Assembly (NCBI RefSeq): GCF_017876115.1
Contig: NZ_JAGINO010000017.1
Location: 98,345-162,344 of the forward strand
Direction of reading: 5' to 3'
Source of the DNA: Azospirillum picis
GTDB lineage: Bacteria > Pseudomonadota > Alphaproteobacteria > Azospirillales > Azospirillaceae
Length of the DNA stretch: 64,000 nt
The notes under the pieces were generated by a model. That model had not been told where the DNA came from, made no database searches, and saw nothing but the letters and a program-made list of their open reading frames with translations. Made by a program: the position numbers and the translations under genes. Of this stretch, positions 24,366-31,336 are shown piece after piece (positions within the stretch are counted from its first letter, which is position 1; each line of letters starts with the position of its first letter).

Positions 24366-25208
24366 GTGAACCCCTCCGTCATCCAAGCATGCTTCAAGGT
24401 CAAGCTGCCGGCCGCTGACAAGCTGGTGCTGATCCGTCTCGCCCAGGAGGCGGACGAGAACGGCGGCGGCATCGCCCTGCGCGTGCAGGAGGTGGCGGAC
24501 GACTGCGGCATGTCCCCGCGCAACGTCCAGTACATCGTGAAGAAGCTGCGCGACGCAGGGATCCTGATCGTCGCGGGTAGCGACCGCGGCGGCCGGGGGC
24601 GGGCGGCGGAACACTGCATCGACCTCCGCCGGTGCCGCGAACTGGCCGGCGGAGAAACCACGCAAACCACGCAAACCACGCAAGAGCCTTTGCGTGGTTT
24701 AGACGACGAAAACCACGCAAACCACGCAAGCCAGATTGCGGGGTTTTCTTCCCCCTATATGGAAGAACTTACCTCTACTGAAGTTAAGCGAAGCGAAGAG
24801 GGCGCGCGGGCAATCAGCCCTGGCGTGGAGGTGATCCGGGCATTCGACGCCGAACGGATCGCAGCCTACGGCGAGCATCAGGCCCGAGCCTACCCGGCCG
24901 GCACCGACCTCGTCTTCGCCGACCGCTGGCTTGCTTCCGGCGCCGACCCCGACCTCTGCCGAGCCGTCTTCGCCGGCGCCATGCGCCGCTACGCCTCCAC
25001 CGGCCGAAAACCCCCCGACACGCTGAGCTACTTCGACCGCGCCGTCGCCGATGCCGTCGCGACCAAGAACGCTCCCCCGACCGAAGGAACCGCCCATGTC
25101 CAAGCCGCAAAACCCGCTGCTCCCCACCGCGAAACCGCCAGCGAGGCAACTCAGCGTCGTCGAGCCGGGCTCGCTGCCGCGGTGGATCGACGATTGGGTC
25201 AGCCATGA
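24366..25208 (+). CDS. HTH replication initiator (lambda O-like position)
   Basis: The 280-residue protein begins (GTG) with an HTH of the phage replication type (about 20-75: KLVLIRLAQEADENGGGIAL, VQEVADDCGMSPRNVQYIVK, KLRDAGILIV). The middle (about 97-125) is encoded by tandem iterons and reads TTQTTQTTQ then NHANHA. The C-terminal part (145-240) is helical. Position, domain and an origin-like repeat inside the gene parallel lambda O. Its 3' end overlaps the next gene by 113 nt in another frame. Confidence 0.75.
   Translation: MNPSVIQACFKVKLPAADKLVLIRLAQEADENGGGIALRVQEVADDCGMSPRNVQYIVKKLRDAGILIVAGSDRGGRGRAAEHCIDLRRCRELAGGETTQTTQTTQEPLRGLDDENHANHASQIAGFSSPYMEELTSTEVKRSEEGARAISPGVEVIRAFDAERIAAYGEHQARAYPAGTDLVFADRWLASGADPDLCRAVFAGAMRRYASTGRKPPDTLSYFDRAVADAVATKNAPPTEGTAHVQAAKPAAPHRETASEATQRRRAGLAAAVDRRLGQP
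24655..24729. repeat. Iteron array, probable phage replication origin
   Basis: Six copies of the 11-mer AAACCACGCAA: direct at 24655, 24664, 24673, 24710 and 24719, and inverted at 24690. Tandem copies have a 9-bp period. The array lies inside the initiator gene and is followed by an AT-richer tract (24740-24790) that could melt. This matches the lambda ori-in-O arrangement. Confidence 0.85.
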
Positions 25209-25779
25209 GGCCGTGCCGGTCCCGCTGGAGGCTGTCCACCAGGCGGTCGCGTCGGTCGAAGCCATGCTGATCCCGGCCGACCCCCGCGCCATCGCCGTCG
25301 AGCTGGAAAAGACGCTGGCCCTGTTCGGCGCGCCGGACAACTGGGACGACATCGCCGACGTGTACCTGGAAACCTTCGAGGACGTGCCGTTGGACCTCGT
25401 CCGGCAAGCATGCAAGGCCGCCCGTCTGCGCTGCAAGTGGTTCCCGAAACCGGCCGAACTGCTGGCGCCGATCAGCGAGGAACTGTCCCGCCGCCGGCAC
25501 TGCCTCCGCCGCTTGGGCGCCGCCGCCATGAAGGCCAAGCCGGCGGAGCGGGTGGACAGCGTTCCGCTCGCCACCGAGGAGCAGAAAGCTGCCGTCGCTG
25601 AGATGGTCGCGAAGATCACCGGCGGCACGTCCGGACGTAAGCCGGCCTTGGTCGACAGCCCGGCCGACGAACAGGCGGAGGATCACCGGGACGTGGTTCG
25701 CCGCGTCATGGCCGAGACGAAGGGGTTCCGTCGGATCCCGAAGCCCGGCGAGCGGCGCGAAGGGGAGGTGGCGCTGTGA
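25096..25779 (+). CDS. Replication-associated protein (lambda P-like position)
   Basis: The 227-residue protein starts MSKPQNPLLPTAKPPARQLS and is mostly helical (RAIAVELEKTLALFGAPDNW, VYLETFEDVPLDLVRQACKA) with a conserved-looking WFPKPAELLAP segment near residue 122. It follows and overlaps the initiator gene, as helicase loaders do, but no ATPase motif is visible, so the role is inferred from position only. Confidence 0.6.
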   Translation: MSKPQNPLLPTAKPPARQLSVVEPGSLPRWIDDWVSHEAVPVPLEAVHQAVASVEAMLIPADPRAIAVELEKTLALFGAPDNWDDIADVYLETFEDVPLDLVRQACKAARLRCKWFPKPAELLAPISEELSRRRHCLRRLGAAAMKAKPAERVDSVPLATEEQKAAVAEMVAKITGGTSGRKPALVDSPADEQAEDHRDVVRRVMAETKGFRRIPKPGERREGEVAL

Positions 25780-26117
25780 AGCCGGCGGAACTGCGCCGCG
25801 CCATCGTGGCGCATCTGGCCGCGGCCCTGACGCCTGCCCAGCGAGGCGCTCTGTTGTGGCTACCAGCCGACGGATCGGAGCGCGTGACGGATCGGAAAGC
25901 GAAGGGTGACCGCCGACTGGAGACGCCGCTGTATGGGCTGGCGCAGAAGACGGTCTCCGCCGGCGTGGTGGGGTGCCTTGTCAGAAGCGTCTGGGGCACC
26001 TCCGGGCGGACCACATGGACCATCACGCCGCTAGGGCTGGAGGTCCGCGCGATCCTCGCCACAGAAGTCACCAAAGCATCCGCGAGCGGGGAAGGGGTGG
26101 CGAGTTCTGGCGGGTGA
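25776..26117 (+). CDS. Hypothetical phage protein
   Basis: The 113-residue product (GTG start, overlapping the previous stop) has a helical N-terminus (AELRRAIVAHLAAALTPAQ) and a winged-helix-like C-terminus (GRTTWTITPLGLEVRAIL). It might bind nucleic acid. Not recognised. Confidence 0.6.
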   Translation: MKPAELRRAIVAHLAAALTPAQRGALLWLPADGSERVTDRKAKGDRRLETPLYGLAQKTVSAGVVGCLVRSVWGTSGRTTWTITPLGLEVRAILATEVTKASASGEGVASSGG

Positions 26118-26213
26118 GTGTTTCCGGAAGAAAAAGTGGCTCTCAAGATTTCGGCAACGGGTTTGATGCTACGAATACTTGGAAGTCTCCGTGGTTTTTC
26201 ATTCTCCGAATTC

Positions 26214-26261
26214 TGGTGTCCAGGCGCACCTGCACTCGAACGGGTTGGAAATGGTGTCCAG
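26214..26261. repeat. Direct repeat upstream of serine recombinase
   Basis: TGGTGTCCAG occurs at 26214-26223 and 26252-26261, 38 bp apart, in an AT-richer 180-bp spacer before the recombinase gene. It could be a recombinase or regulator binding site. Confidence 0.45.
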
Positions 26262-26297
26262 TAATACCTTATCGACAATCGGACAGGAGCGCTGAAG

Positions 26298-26963
26298 GTG
26301 GCCGTCTACGCTTACACTCGGGTCTCGACGGATCGCCAAGCCTCTGAAGGCGAAAGCCTTTCGGTCCAGCGACGCATGATCGACGGCTACGCCCAGATGC
26401 ACGGGCTGACCATCGCCCATGTCTACGAGGAGCGCGGCGTCTCGGGATCCAAGCCCCTGGCGGAGCGCCCCGAGGGCCGGGCGCTGCTCGAAGTATTGGT
26501 GACGGGCGACATAGTCATCGCAGCAAAACTCGACCGCGTGTTCCGCAGCGCGGTCGATGCGCTGAGCGTGCTGGCCGACCTGCGGGCGAAGGGGGTTAGC
26601 CTGCACCTGATCGACCTGGGCGGCGACACCGCCGGGCCGATGGGCAAGCTGATGTTCACAATGGCGTCGGCCTTTGCCGAGGCGGAGCGCGACCGCATCC
26701 GCGAACGCATCCGTGACGTGAAGCGCGACCAGAAGGCCCGCGGCCGCTACCTCGGAGGCAAGGCGCCCGTAGGCGCCACCGTCACCGATGACGGAGATAT
26801 TGATCTAAGCGGGCATATCGCCCTCCGCGCCCAGGTGCTGGCGCTCCGCTCCGCCGGCCATGGCGTCCGCCGCATCGCTGCCGAGCTGACCGCCGCCGGC
26901 GCGTCCATCAGCAAATCCACCGTTGCCACCATCCTCCAGGCCGCCGAAGGAGCCGAAGCATGA
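26298..26963 (+). CDS. Serine recombinase (resolvase/invertase family)
   Basis: The 221-residue protein has the resolvase N-terminal domain: YTRVSTDRQ with catalytic Ser9, EERGVSGSKPLAERPEGRAL, KLDRVFRSAVDAL, then FTMASAFAEAERDRIRERIR, followed by a short C-terminal HTH (ALRSAGHGVRRIAAELTAAG to the end). It differs from the tyrosine integrase, so prophage A has two recombinases. It may resolve dimers, invert a segment or be a passenger. GTG start after GGAGCGCTGAAG. Confidence 0.88.
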   Translation: MAVYAYTRVSTDRQASEGESLSVQRRMIDGYAQMHGLTIAHVYEERGVSGSKPLAERPEGRALLEVLVTGDIVIAAKLDRVFRSAVDALSVLADLRAKGVSLHLIDLGGDTAGPMGKLMFTMASAFAEAERDRIRERIRDVKRDQKARGRYLGGKAPVGATVTDDGDIDLSGHIALRAQVLALRSAGHGVRRIAAELTAAGASISKSTVATILQAAEGAEA

Positions 26964-27664
26964 CCGTGATGCCCGCACCCGCCACCTTCGCCGCCCGCCC
27001 GCCGGTGACCGTGACCGCCCGCACCCGCTCCGGCACCGCCTGGGACATGGTCGTCTGGGCGATCAGGGATCAGCGGTCGATCGGCGAGGCCGCCGGCTGG
27101 GACGACGAGCCTTGCGCCCGGTCGACCGACGGCGTCGCCGACATGCTGCGCTTCGATGAGCTGGGATGCTGGGTGGACGGCGGCCAGCACAAGGGGTTGG
27201 GCAGGGAGCGACACGCCGATGTCGGGCCCGTGATTGCCGCCCTGTGGACGCTGCCTGAGGCCGACCGGTTGCTGGTCATCGAACATGCCCGCATCGGCTG
27301 TCCGCCGGAGCGGCCCACCGTGCAGCCCCAGCCCATGCCGTCGCCGGCCGACGCCGACGCCCGCCGTGGCCAGGCCGTCTACCCGGCGACCGGCCAGCAG
27401 ATCGTCTACCGCCTGGAAGTGGCCGAGCGGGTCGCGGTGGTGACGCCGATCCGGGAGTTCCGAGGCCGCGGCAGGCGCGAGGTGGTGGGACACAAGGCCG
27501 AGAGCGTCGAGGTGCTGTATTGCCCGCTGGACTATTGGCCGAGCGTCGGAATGTGGCACCACGGCCATGCGATCGTGGAGCGGTTCGAAACTGCGATGGA
27601 GGTGGTGGCCGCGGAGCTGCAGCGGGCGCGGCTCACGTCATGGGAGGTGGTGGGGGTGGTGTGA
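26960..27664 (+). CDS. Hypothetical phage protein, last rightward early gene
   Basis: The 234-residue protein is coupled to the recombinase (ATGA). The N-terminal half holds CARSTDGVADMLRFDELGCW and helical segments; the C-terminal half contains REFRGRGRREVVGHKAESVE and YWPSVGMWHHGHAIVERFET. Not recognised. Its position before the late genes is where antiterminators or endodeoxyribonucleases sit, but no motif supports either. Confidence 0.6.
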   Translation: MTVMPAPATFAARPPVTVTARTRSGTAWDMVVWAIRDQRSIGEAAGWDDEPCARSTDGVADMLRFDELGCWVDGGQHKGLGRERHADVGPVIAALWTLPEADRLLVIEHARIGCPPERPTVQPQPMPSPADADARRGQAVYPATGQQIVYRLEVAERVAVVTPIREFRGRGRREVVGHKAESVEVLYCPLDYWPSVGMWHHGHAIVERFETAMEVVAAELQRARLTSWEVVGVV

Positions 27665-27694
27665 CGCGGCATCAGTGGAGAGCGGGGCGCGCGG

Positions 27695-27886
27695 TCAACC
27701 GAAAGCGCCCTTGACCCGCAGCACGGTTTCGAGAGGGACTTTGACAGCAATGGGCTCCCCGCGGAGGGCTTTGTACAGGCCGCTCTTTGGCGCTCCCAAG
27801 TCCGAGTGCGCAGCCTCTACCAGATGGTAGTCGCTGCCCTCTCCGTAGAGCCGGACGAGGGCAGCGCGGAGGTCTTGGCCGGTCAT
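27695..27886 (-). CDS. Small HTH-like regulator closing an Acr/Aca-like cassette
   Basis: The 63-residue product (MTGQDLRAALVRLYGEGSDY, then HLVEAAHSDLGAPKSGLYKA) reads like a compact helix-turn-helix. It is the last gene of a three-gene reverse-strand unit and overlaps the gene before it by ATGA. Size, order and the promoter palindrome resemble anti-CRISPR-associated (Aca) repressors; this is inference. Confidence 0.6.
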   Translation of the reverse strand: MTGQDLRAALVRLYGEGSDYHLVEAAHSDLGAPKSGLYKALRGEPIAVKVPLETVLRVKGAFG

Positions 27887-28275
27887 TCGCTATCATCTTT
27901 CTTAAGCGCGTCCCAATCGATGAAGCTGTTGGCGATGACGTCACTATCCCCCATCGTCGCCGGGTTGCAGATTTTCCCGCACCCGGTGGTGATCATCTGC
28001 CTCAGGCTTTCATCATCGGTGAGATCGACCCATGACCAATCGGATTGCCAGTCAGAAACGGTCAGGACGGATACGCCGCCGCCGTGCTTGGCAGAGAGGG
28101 TGAATGGCGTGGTGATGGCAGGAAAGCGTAGATCGCCGACAGTTGCCCATCCCAGGGTATACTGACCGGATTTCCGGATTGGCTCAAAATCGGCTTGGTG
28201 GCGCTTGGCGACCATCTTCCCGGTGGCCGCGTTGACCTGACTGTCATAGGTCGAGACGATTTCTATCGTGGTCAT
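27883..28275 (-). CDS. Unknown protein, middle gene of Acr/Aca-like cassette
   Basis: The 130-residue product starts MTTIEIVSTYDSQVNAATGK with GGAGA upstream. It is beta-rich and aromatic (RKSGQYTLGWATVGDLRF, LTVSDWQSDWSWVDLTDDES) with two Cys in TTGCGKICNP. No family recognised. Coupled to the small regulator gene. It could be an anti-defence protein by context only. Confidence 0.6.
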   Translation of the reverse strand: MTTIEIVSTYDSQVNAATGKMVAKRHQADFEPIRKSGQYTLGWATVGDLRFPAITTPFTLSAKHGGGVSVLTVSDWQSDWSWVDLTDDESLRQMITTGCGKICNPATMGDSDVIANSFIDWDALKKDDSE

Positions 28276-28300
28276 GCTCTGTCTCCTTGTGGGGCGGTGA

Positions 28301-28633
28301 TTACCAGACGAGGCACGGGCGGCCGGTCTCGACGAACTCCAGGCCAAAGTGGTGATAGTCGCCATCGGTCCACTGGGCTTCTAGGAAGCCTTCGATGTTG
28401 CCACGCTCCAGCAGGCTGATGGTGTCGTTCTCGCGGCCGGCAACTTCGACTTCCGGCTCGACGCCGTCCAGCAGAGCGGCGGCCAGCGAATGGGTGCCGT
28501 CGATGATGACCTGATACCGCTCGCCAGCATATTCGAACTCGGGGGAGAGGGTGACGACGTAGTCCTGAGCGGCGCGCTTCTCCTCAACGATTTCGTCGTT
28601 CAGGTAGTGCTGGCTGGTGATCAGGTTGGCCAT
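28301..28633 (-). CDS. Acidic protein with ParB/Srx-like DG-HSLAAAL motif
   Basis: The 110-residue acidic protein contains YQVIIDGTHSLAAALLDGVE near residues 40-60, resembling the GHHR/DGxHRLxAA loop of ParB/sulfiredoxin-like domains, with His-Ser in place of His-Arg. Other notable segments are EIVEEKRAAQDYVVTLSPEF and QWTDGDYHHFGLEFV. It is the first gene after the palindromic promoter (GGAGG before the ATG). A DNA-mimic or inhibitory role is possible but unproven. Confidence 0.6.
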   Translation of the reverse strand: MANLITSQHYLNDEIVEEKRAAQDYVVTLSPEFEYAGERYQVIIDGTHSLAAALLDGVEPEVEVAGRENDTISLLERGNIEGFLEAQWTDGDYHHFGLEFVETGRPCLVW

Positions 28634-28664
28634 CGTCGCCTCCGTCGTCTTGATGTGATAGATA

Positions 28665-28682
28665 TACTCTCAGCAGAGAGTA
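28665..28682. promoter_or_regulatory. Palindromic operator of the reverse-strand cassette
   Basis: TACTCTC-AGCA-GAGAGTA is a perfect 7-bp-arm dyad 32 nt upstream of the first cassette gene, in an AT-rich stretch (GTATATCTATCAC on the reverse strand). It is the expected type of site for autorepression by the cassette's HTH protein. Confidence 0.7.
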
Positions 28683-28862
28683 GACGCAAGAGGGAATTCC
28701 CGCAGGCGTGATCATTTTTCGCGCGAGCCCGCGACAGCCATACGGCCCCCGATGGTCATGCCGCGTCCGTCGATTTTCACGCTCTACCCCCTATGCGTTT
28801 ACGATTTGTTAGTAATCTCGGGTGTATTGACAGTTTCAGGCGCGAAGCGCGCCCGTGAAGAG

Positions 28863-28890
28863 CCCCGCCGGCAACCGCCGCGCGGGGTTT
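28863..28890 (+). terminator. Hairpin before the late lysis genes
   Basis: CCCCGC-CGG pairs with CCG-GCGGGG (one bulge), followed by TTT. It precedes the first late gene by about 22 nt, so it may be a terminator that late antitermination overcomes. The 28683-28862 stretch upstream is AT-rich and likely holds a late promoter, but I could not define one. Confidence 0.5.
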
Positions 28891-28911
28891 CCGCGTTTCT
28901 GGAGGCCCCGC

Positions 28912-29079
28912 ATGCCGCGAGCCGTCACCGACATCGCCACCGCGGCGGGCGCCTTGTCCTCGCCCTGGTGGCTCGACCTGATCCATTACGGCTATCAGGG
29001 CTCCATGGCTGCCGGCGGCGCGCTCCTGCTGGGGCTGCGGCTGGCCGTGGCCTATCGGGAGTGGAGGGCGAAATCATGA
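28912..29079 (+). CDS. Small membrane protein, holin candidate
   Basis: The 55-residue protein starts MPRAVTDIATAAGALSSPWW after GGAGG and has one membrane span (GSMAAGGALLLGLRLAVAY) with a short basic tail. It is the first late gene. Holins are often this small and lie next to further small membrane peptides, as here, but the endolysin is 19 kb away. Confidence 0.55.
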   Translation: MPRAVTDIATAAGALSSPWWLDLIHYGYQGSMAAGGALLLGLRLAVAYREWRAKS

Positions 29080-29156
29080 GCGCCGACCTGATCCTGATGG
29101 CCATGGCGATGATCCTGTTCGTGCTGTCCATGGTCTACGTGGACCACGATGACTGA
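29076..29156 (+). CDS. 26-residue membrane peptide
   Basis: MSADLILMAMAMILFVLSMV is nearly all hydrophobic, followed by YVDHDD. The ATG overlaps the previous stop (ATGA), and its own 3' end overlaps the next start, which supports translation. A holin or pinholin-like accessory is possible. Confidence 0.5.
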   Translation: MSADLILMAMAMILFVLSMVYVDHDD

Positions 29157-29427
29157 CCTGCTCGGGGTCCCCTCTGGCGTGCTGGCGCAGATGCTGGCCG
29201 TGGTGGAGGGGGTGAGGCAGGAGCTGCAGCGGCGCGCCTATGAGCGCGTGACCGAGCGGCTGCGGCCGGCGCTGGAGAGGGTGCCGGGGAGATTGATGGA
29301 GGGGAGCCGCGATGCTCGACATCCTGGGCGAGTTCCTGTGCCACCTTGCGATTTGGTCGCCGCTCCTTCTGTGGGCGGTGCTCGGACTGTGGTGGGAGCA
29401 CCGCCAGAACAAAGGGAGCTGACATGA
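29149..29427 (+). CDS. Helical late-gene protein
   Basis: The 92-residue product has a helical N-terminal half (MTDLLGVPSGVLAQMLAVVE, VRQELQRRAYERVTERLRPA) and a Pro/Arg-rich C-terminal half that overlaps a membrane-peptide ORF in another frame. It is joined by four-base overlaps to the genes on both sides. Unknown function. Confidence 0.5.
   Translation: MTDLLGVPSGVLAQMLAVVEGVRQELQRRAYERVTERLRPALERVPGRLMEGSRDARHPGRVPVPPCDLVAAPSVGGARTVVGAPPEQRELT
29312..29422 (+). CDS. Embedded 36-residue membrane peptide
   Basis: MLDILGEFLCHLAIWSPLLL continues WAVLGLWWEHRQNKGS, one strong span with a basic tail. It has GGAGGGGAG 7 nt before the ATG and lies wholly inside the preceding gene in a different frame. 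Embedded membrane genes are known from phage lysis cassettes; its function here is inferred. Confidence 0.5.
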   Translation: MLDILGEFLCHLAIWSPLLLWAVLGLWWEHRQNKGS

Positions 29428-29657
29428 ACGACCGACAGAGGATGCTGGACGAACTGATGGCGCGCGCCTCTGCGCAGGCCACGCCGCAGCCCGGCATTGT
29501 CCCCGACCCGGACTATGAACTCGTCCCCGCCAAGCCGGAGGGGAAGAAGGGCGTCCAGTGCGGAAAATGCGGCATGAAGTTCGACCACAACAAGGTCTAT
29601 GGCTATGCCTGCATGTCGCCCGGCTGTCCGATGGGGATGGGCGGGACGACCTGCTGA
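29424..29657 (+). CDS. Zinc-ribbon late protein
   Basis: The 77-residue protein starts MNDRQRMLDELMARASAQAT and ends in a Cys/His-rich ribbon (VQCGKCGMKFDHNKVYGYAC, then GCPMGMGGTTC). It likely binds zinc. Unknown role; directly upstream of the terminase genes. Confidence 0.6.
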   Translation: MNDRQRMLDELMARASAQATPQPGIVPDPDYELVPAKPEGKKGVQCGKCGMKFDHNKVYGYACMSPGCPMGMGGTTC

Positions 29658-29728
29658 CCACCGCCGACCGGCGCTTTGAAAACCTGCCCGGAAATCAGTC
29701 CGGCTGAACTCAATCAAAGGAAATCATC

Positions 29729-30040
29729 ATGGCGCGCGGGGGTGCGAGACAGGGCGCCGGCCGCAAGCCGGGCTCTGCGACGAAGCGGACGCGTGAGATC
29801 GCCGAGAGGGCGATCGCCGAGCGCAAGAGCCCGCTCGAAGTGCTGCTGGACATCATGCATGAGGCCACGGACACGGCGACGAAGCTGGAGGCTGCGAAGG
29901 CTGCAGCGCCGTACGTCCACCCGAAGCTGTCCAGCATCGAGGCCCAGCACTCCGGACCGGGGGGCGGGCCGATCAACACGGTGACCCGCATCGAACTGGT
30001 GGCCCTGACCGATGGCAACAGCGAAGATCGAGATCCCTGA
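29729..30040 (+). CDS. Terminase small subunit
   Basis: The 103-residue protein starts MARGGARQGAGRKPGSATKR, the basic Gly/Arg opening common to small terminase proteins, then helices with KSPLEVLLDIMHEATD and AKAAAPYVHPKLSSIEA. It would recognise the packaging site. Its 3' end overlaps the large-subunit start by 29 nt. Confidence 0.75.
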   Translation: MARGGARQGAGRKPGSATKRTREIAERAIAERKSPLEVLLDIMHEATDTATKLEAAKAAAPYVHPKLSSIEAQHSGPGGGPINTVTRIELVALTDGNSEDRDP

Positions 30041-31319
30041 GAAGCTGTTGCCGGTGTTCCAGGGCGAGGCGGACGTGCGCGGGGCATATGGAGGGCGCGG
30101 ATCGGCCAAGACCCGCTCCTTCGCCAAGATGTCGGCCGTCCGCGCCTACATGTGGAGCATGGCCGGTCGAGAGGGCATCATCCTCTGCGCCCGCCAGTTC
30201 ATGAACTCGCTGGACGACAGCTCGCTGGAGGAGATCAAGGCCGCGATCCAGTCGGAACCGTGGCTCAACGATCACTTCGAGATCGGAGAGAAATACGTCC
30301 GGACGAAATGCGGTCGCGTCGCCTACAAGTTCAGCGGCCTGGATCGGAACATCGACAGCATCAAGTCCAAGGCTCGTATCCTGCTGTGCTGGGTCGATGA
30401 GGCCGAGCCGGTGACGGAGGAGGCCTGGACGAAGCTGATCCCGACGCTCCGCGAAGAGGACAGCGAACTGTGGGTCACCTGGAACCCGGAGCGCAAGACC
30501 AGCGCCACGCACAAGCGGTTCCGGGAGGCTAAGGACCCGCGGTTCAAGGTCGTGGAGATCAACTGGCGGGACAATCCACGCTTTCCGGCCAAGCTGGAGC
30601 GCGATCGTCAGCGCGATCAGCGCGAGCGGCCGGACCAGTACGAGCATATCTGGGAAGGGGGCTTCAAGACGGTGTTTGAGGGCGCCTATTTCGCTGCCTC
30701 GCTCACCGCGGCGAAGCAGCAGGGGCGGATTGGCCGCGTGGCGGCTGACCCGCTGATGACGGTCCGCCTGTTCGTCGACATCGGCGGCACCGGCGCCAAG
30801 GCCGACGCCTTCGCGCTGTGGGCCGTGCAGTTCATCGGCAAGGAAATCCGCGTCCTGAACTACTACGAGGCCGTCGGGCAGCCGTTGGCGTCGCATGTGG
30901 CGTGGATGCGCCAGCAGGGCTACGAGCCCGGCAAGGCGAAAATCTGGCTGCCGCATGACGGCGCGACGAACGACAAGGTGTTCGCGGTTTCCTACGAGAG
31001 CGCGTTGCGGGATGCCGGCTACGACGTGACCGTGATCCCGAACCAGGGGCGCGGCGCCGCGATGTTCCGCATCGAGGCCGCTCGCCGGCTGTTCCCGCGT
31101 TGCTGGTTCAACGAGGAGCCGACGGAGCCTGGTCGGTCCGCCCTTGGCGCCTACCACGAGAAGCGCGACCCAACACGCCAGATCGGCCTGGGGCCGGAGC
31201 ACGACTGGTCATCGCACGGATCCGACGCATTCGGGCTCATGTGCGTGGCGTACGAAGAGCCGTCCGGAAGCGCCAACTTCAGCCGCGACCTGAATTACTC
31301 GCCGCTCGGCCTCGCCTGA
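30012..31319 (+). CDS. Terminase large subunit
   Basis: The 435-residue packaging motor-nuclease has Walker A GGRGSAKT (27-34), Walker B ILLCWVDEAE (about 122-131), the coupling segment ELWVTWNPERK, and an RNase-H-like nuclease domain beginning VRLFVDIGGTGAKADAF (about 248) with later HDGATNDK and HGSDAFGLMC. It packages DNA through the portal encoded next. Confidence 0.93.
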   Translation: MATAKIEIPEKLLPVFQGEADVRGAYGGRGSAKTRSFAKMSAVRAYMWSMAGREGIILCARQFMNSLDDSSLEEIKAAIQSEPWLNDHFEIGEKYVRTKCGRVAYKFSGLDRNIDSIKSKARILLCWVDEAEPVTEEAWTKLIPTLREEDSELWVTWNPERKTSATHKRFREAKDPRFKVVEINWRDNPRFPAKLERDRQRDQRERPDQYEHIWEGGFKTVFEGAYFAASLTAAKQQGRIGRVAADPLMTVRLFVDIGGTGAKADAFALWAVQFIGKEIRVLNYYEAVGQPLASHVAWMRQQGYEPGKAKIWLPHDGATNDKVFAVSYESALRDAGYDVTVIPNQGRGAAMFRIEAARRLFPRCWFNEEPTEPGRSALGAYHEKRDPTRQIGLGPEHDWSSHGSDAFGLMCVAYEEPSGSANFSRDLNYSPLGLA

Positions 31320-31336
31320 GCCTGGAGACCCGCCAC

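Noticed and set aside
24655..24729. Short repeats considered as a CRISPR array
   Set aside because: The repeats are 11 bp with 9-bp period, partly overlapping and one inverted, and lie inside a coding gene; this is an iteron pattern.
28827..28860. TTGACA at 28827 as a late promoter
   Set aside because: No acceptable -10 at 16-18 nt spacing; left undefined.
29149..29427. Overlapping genes as an Rz/Rz1 spanin pair
   Set aside because: The embedded peptide lacks a lipobox and Pro-rich outer-membrane features, and the outer gene lacks an N-terminal membrane anchor.
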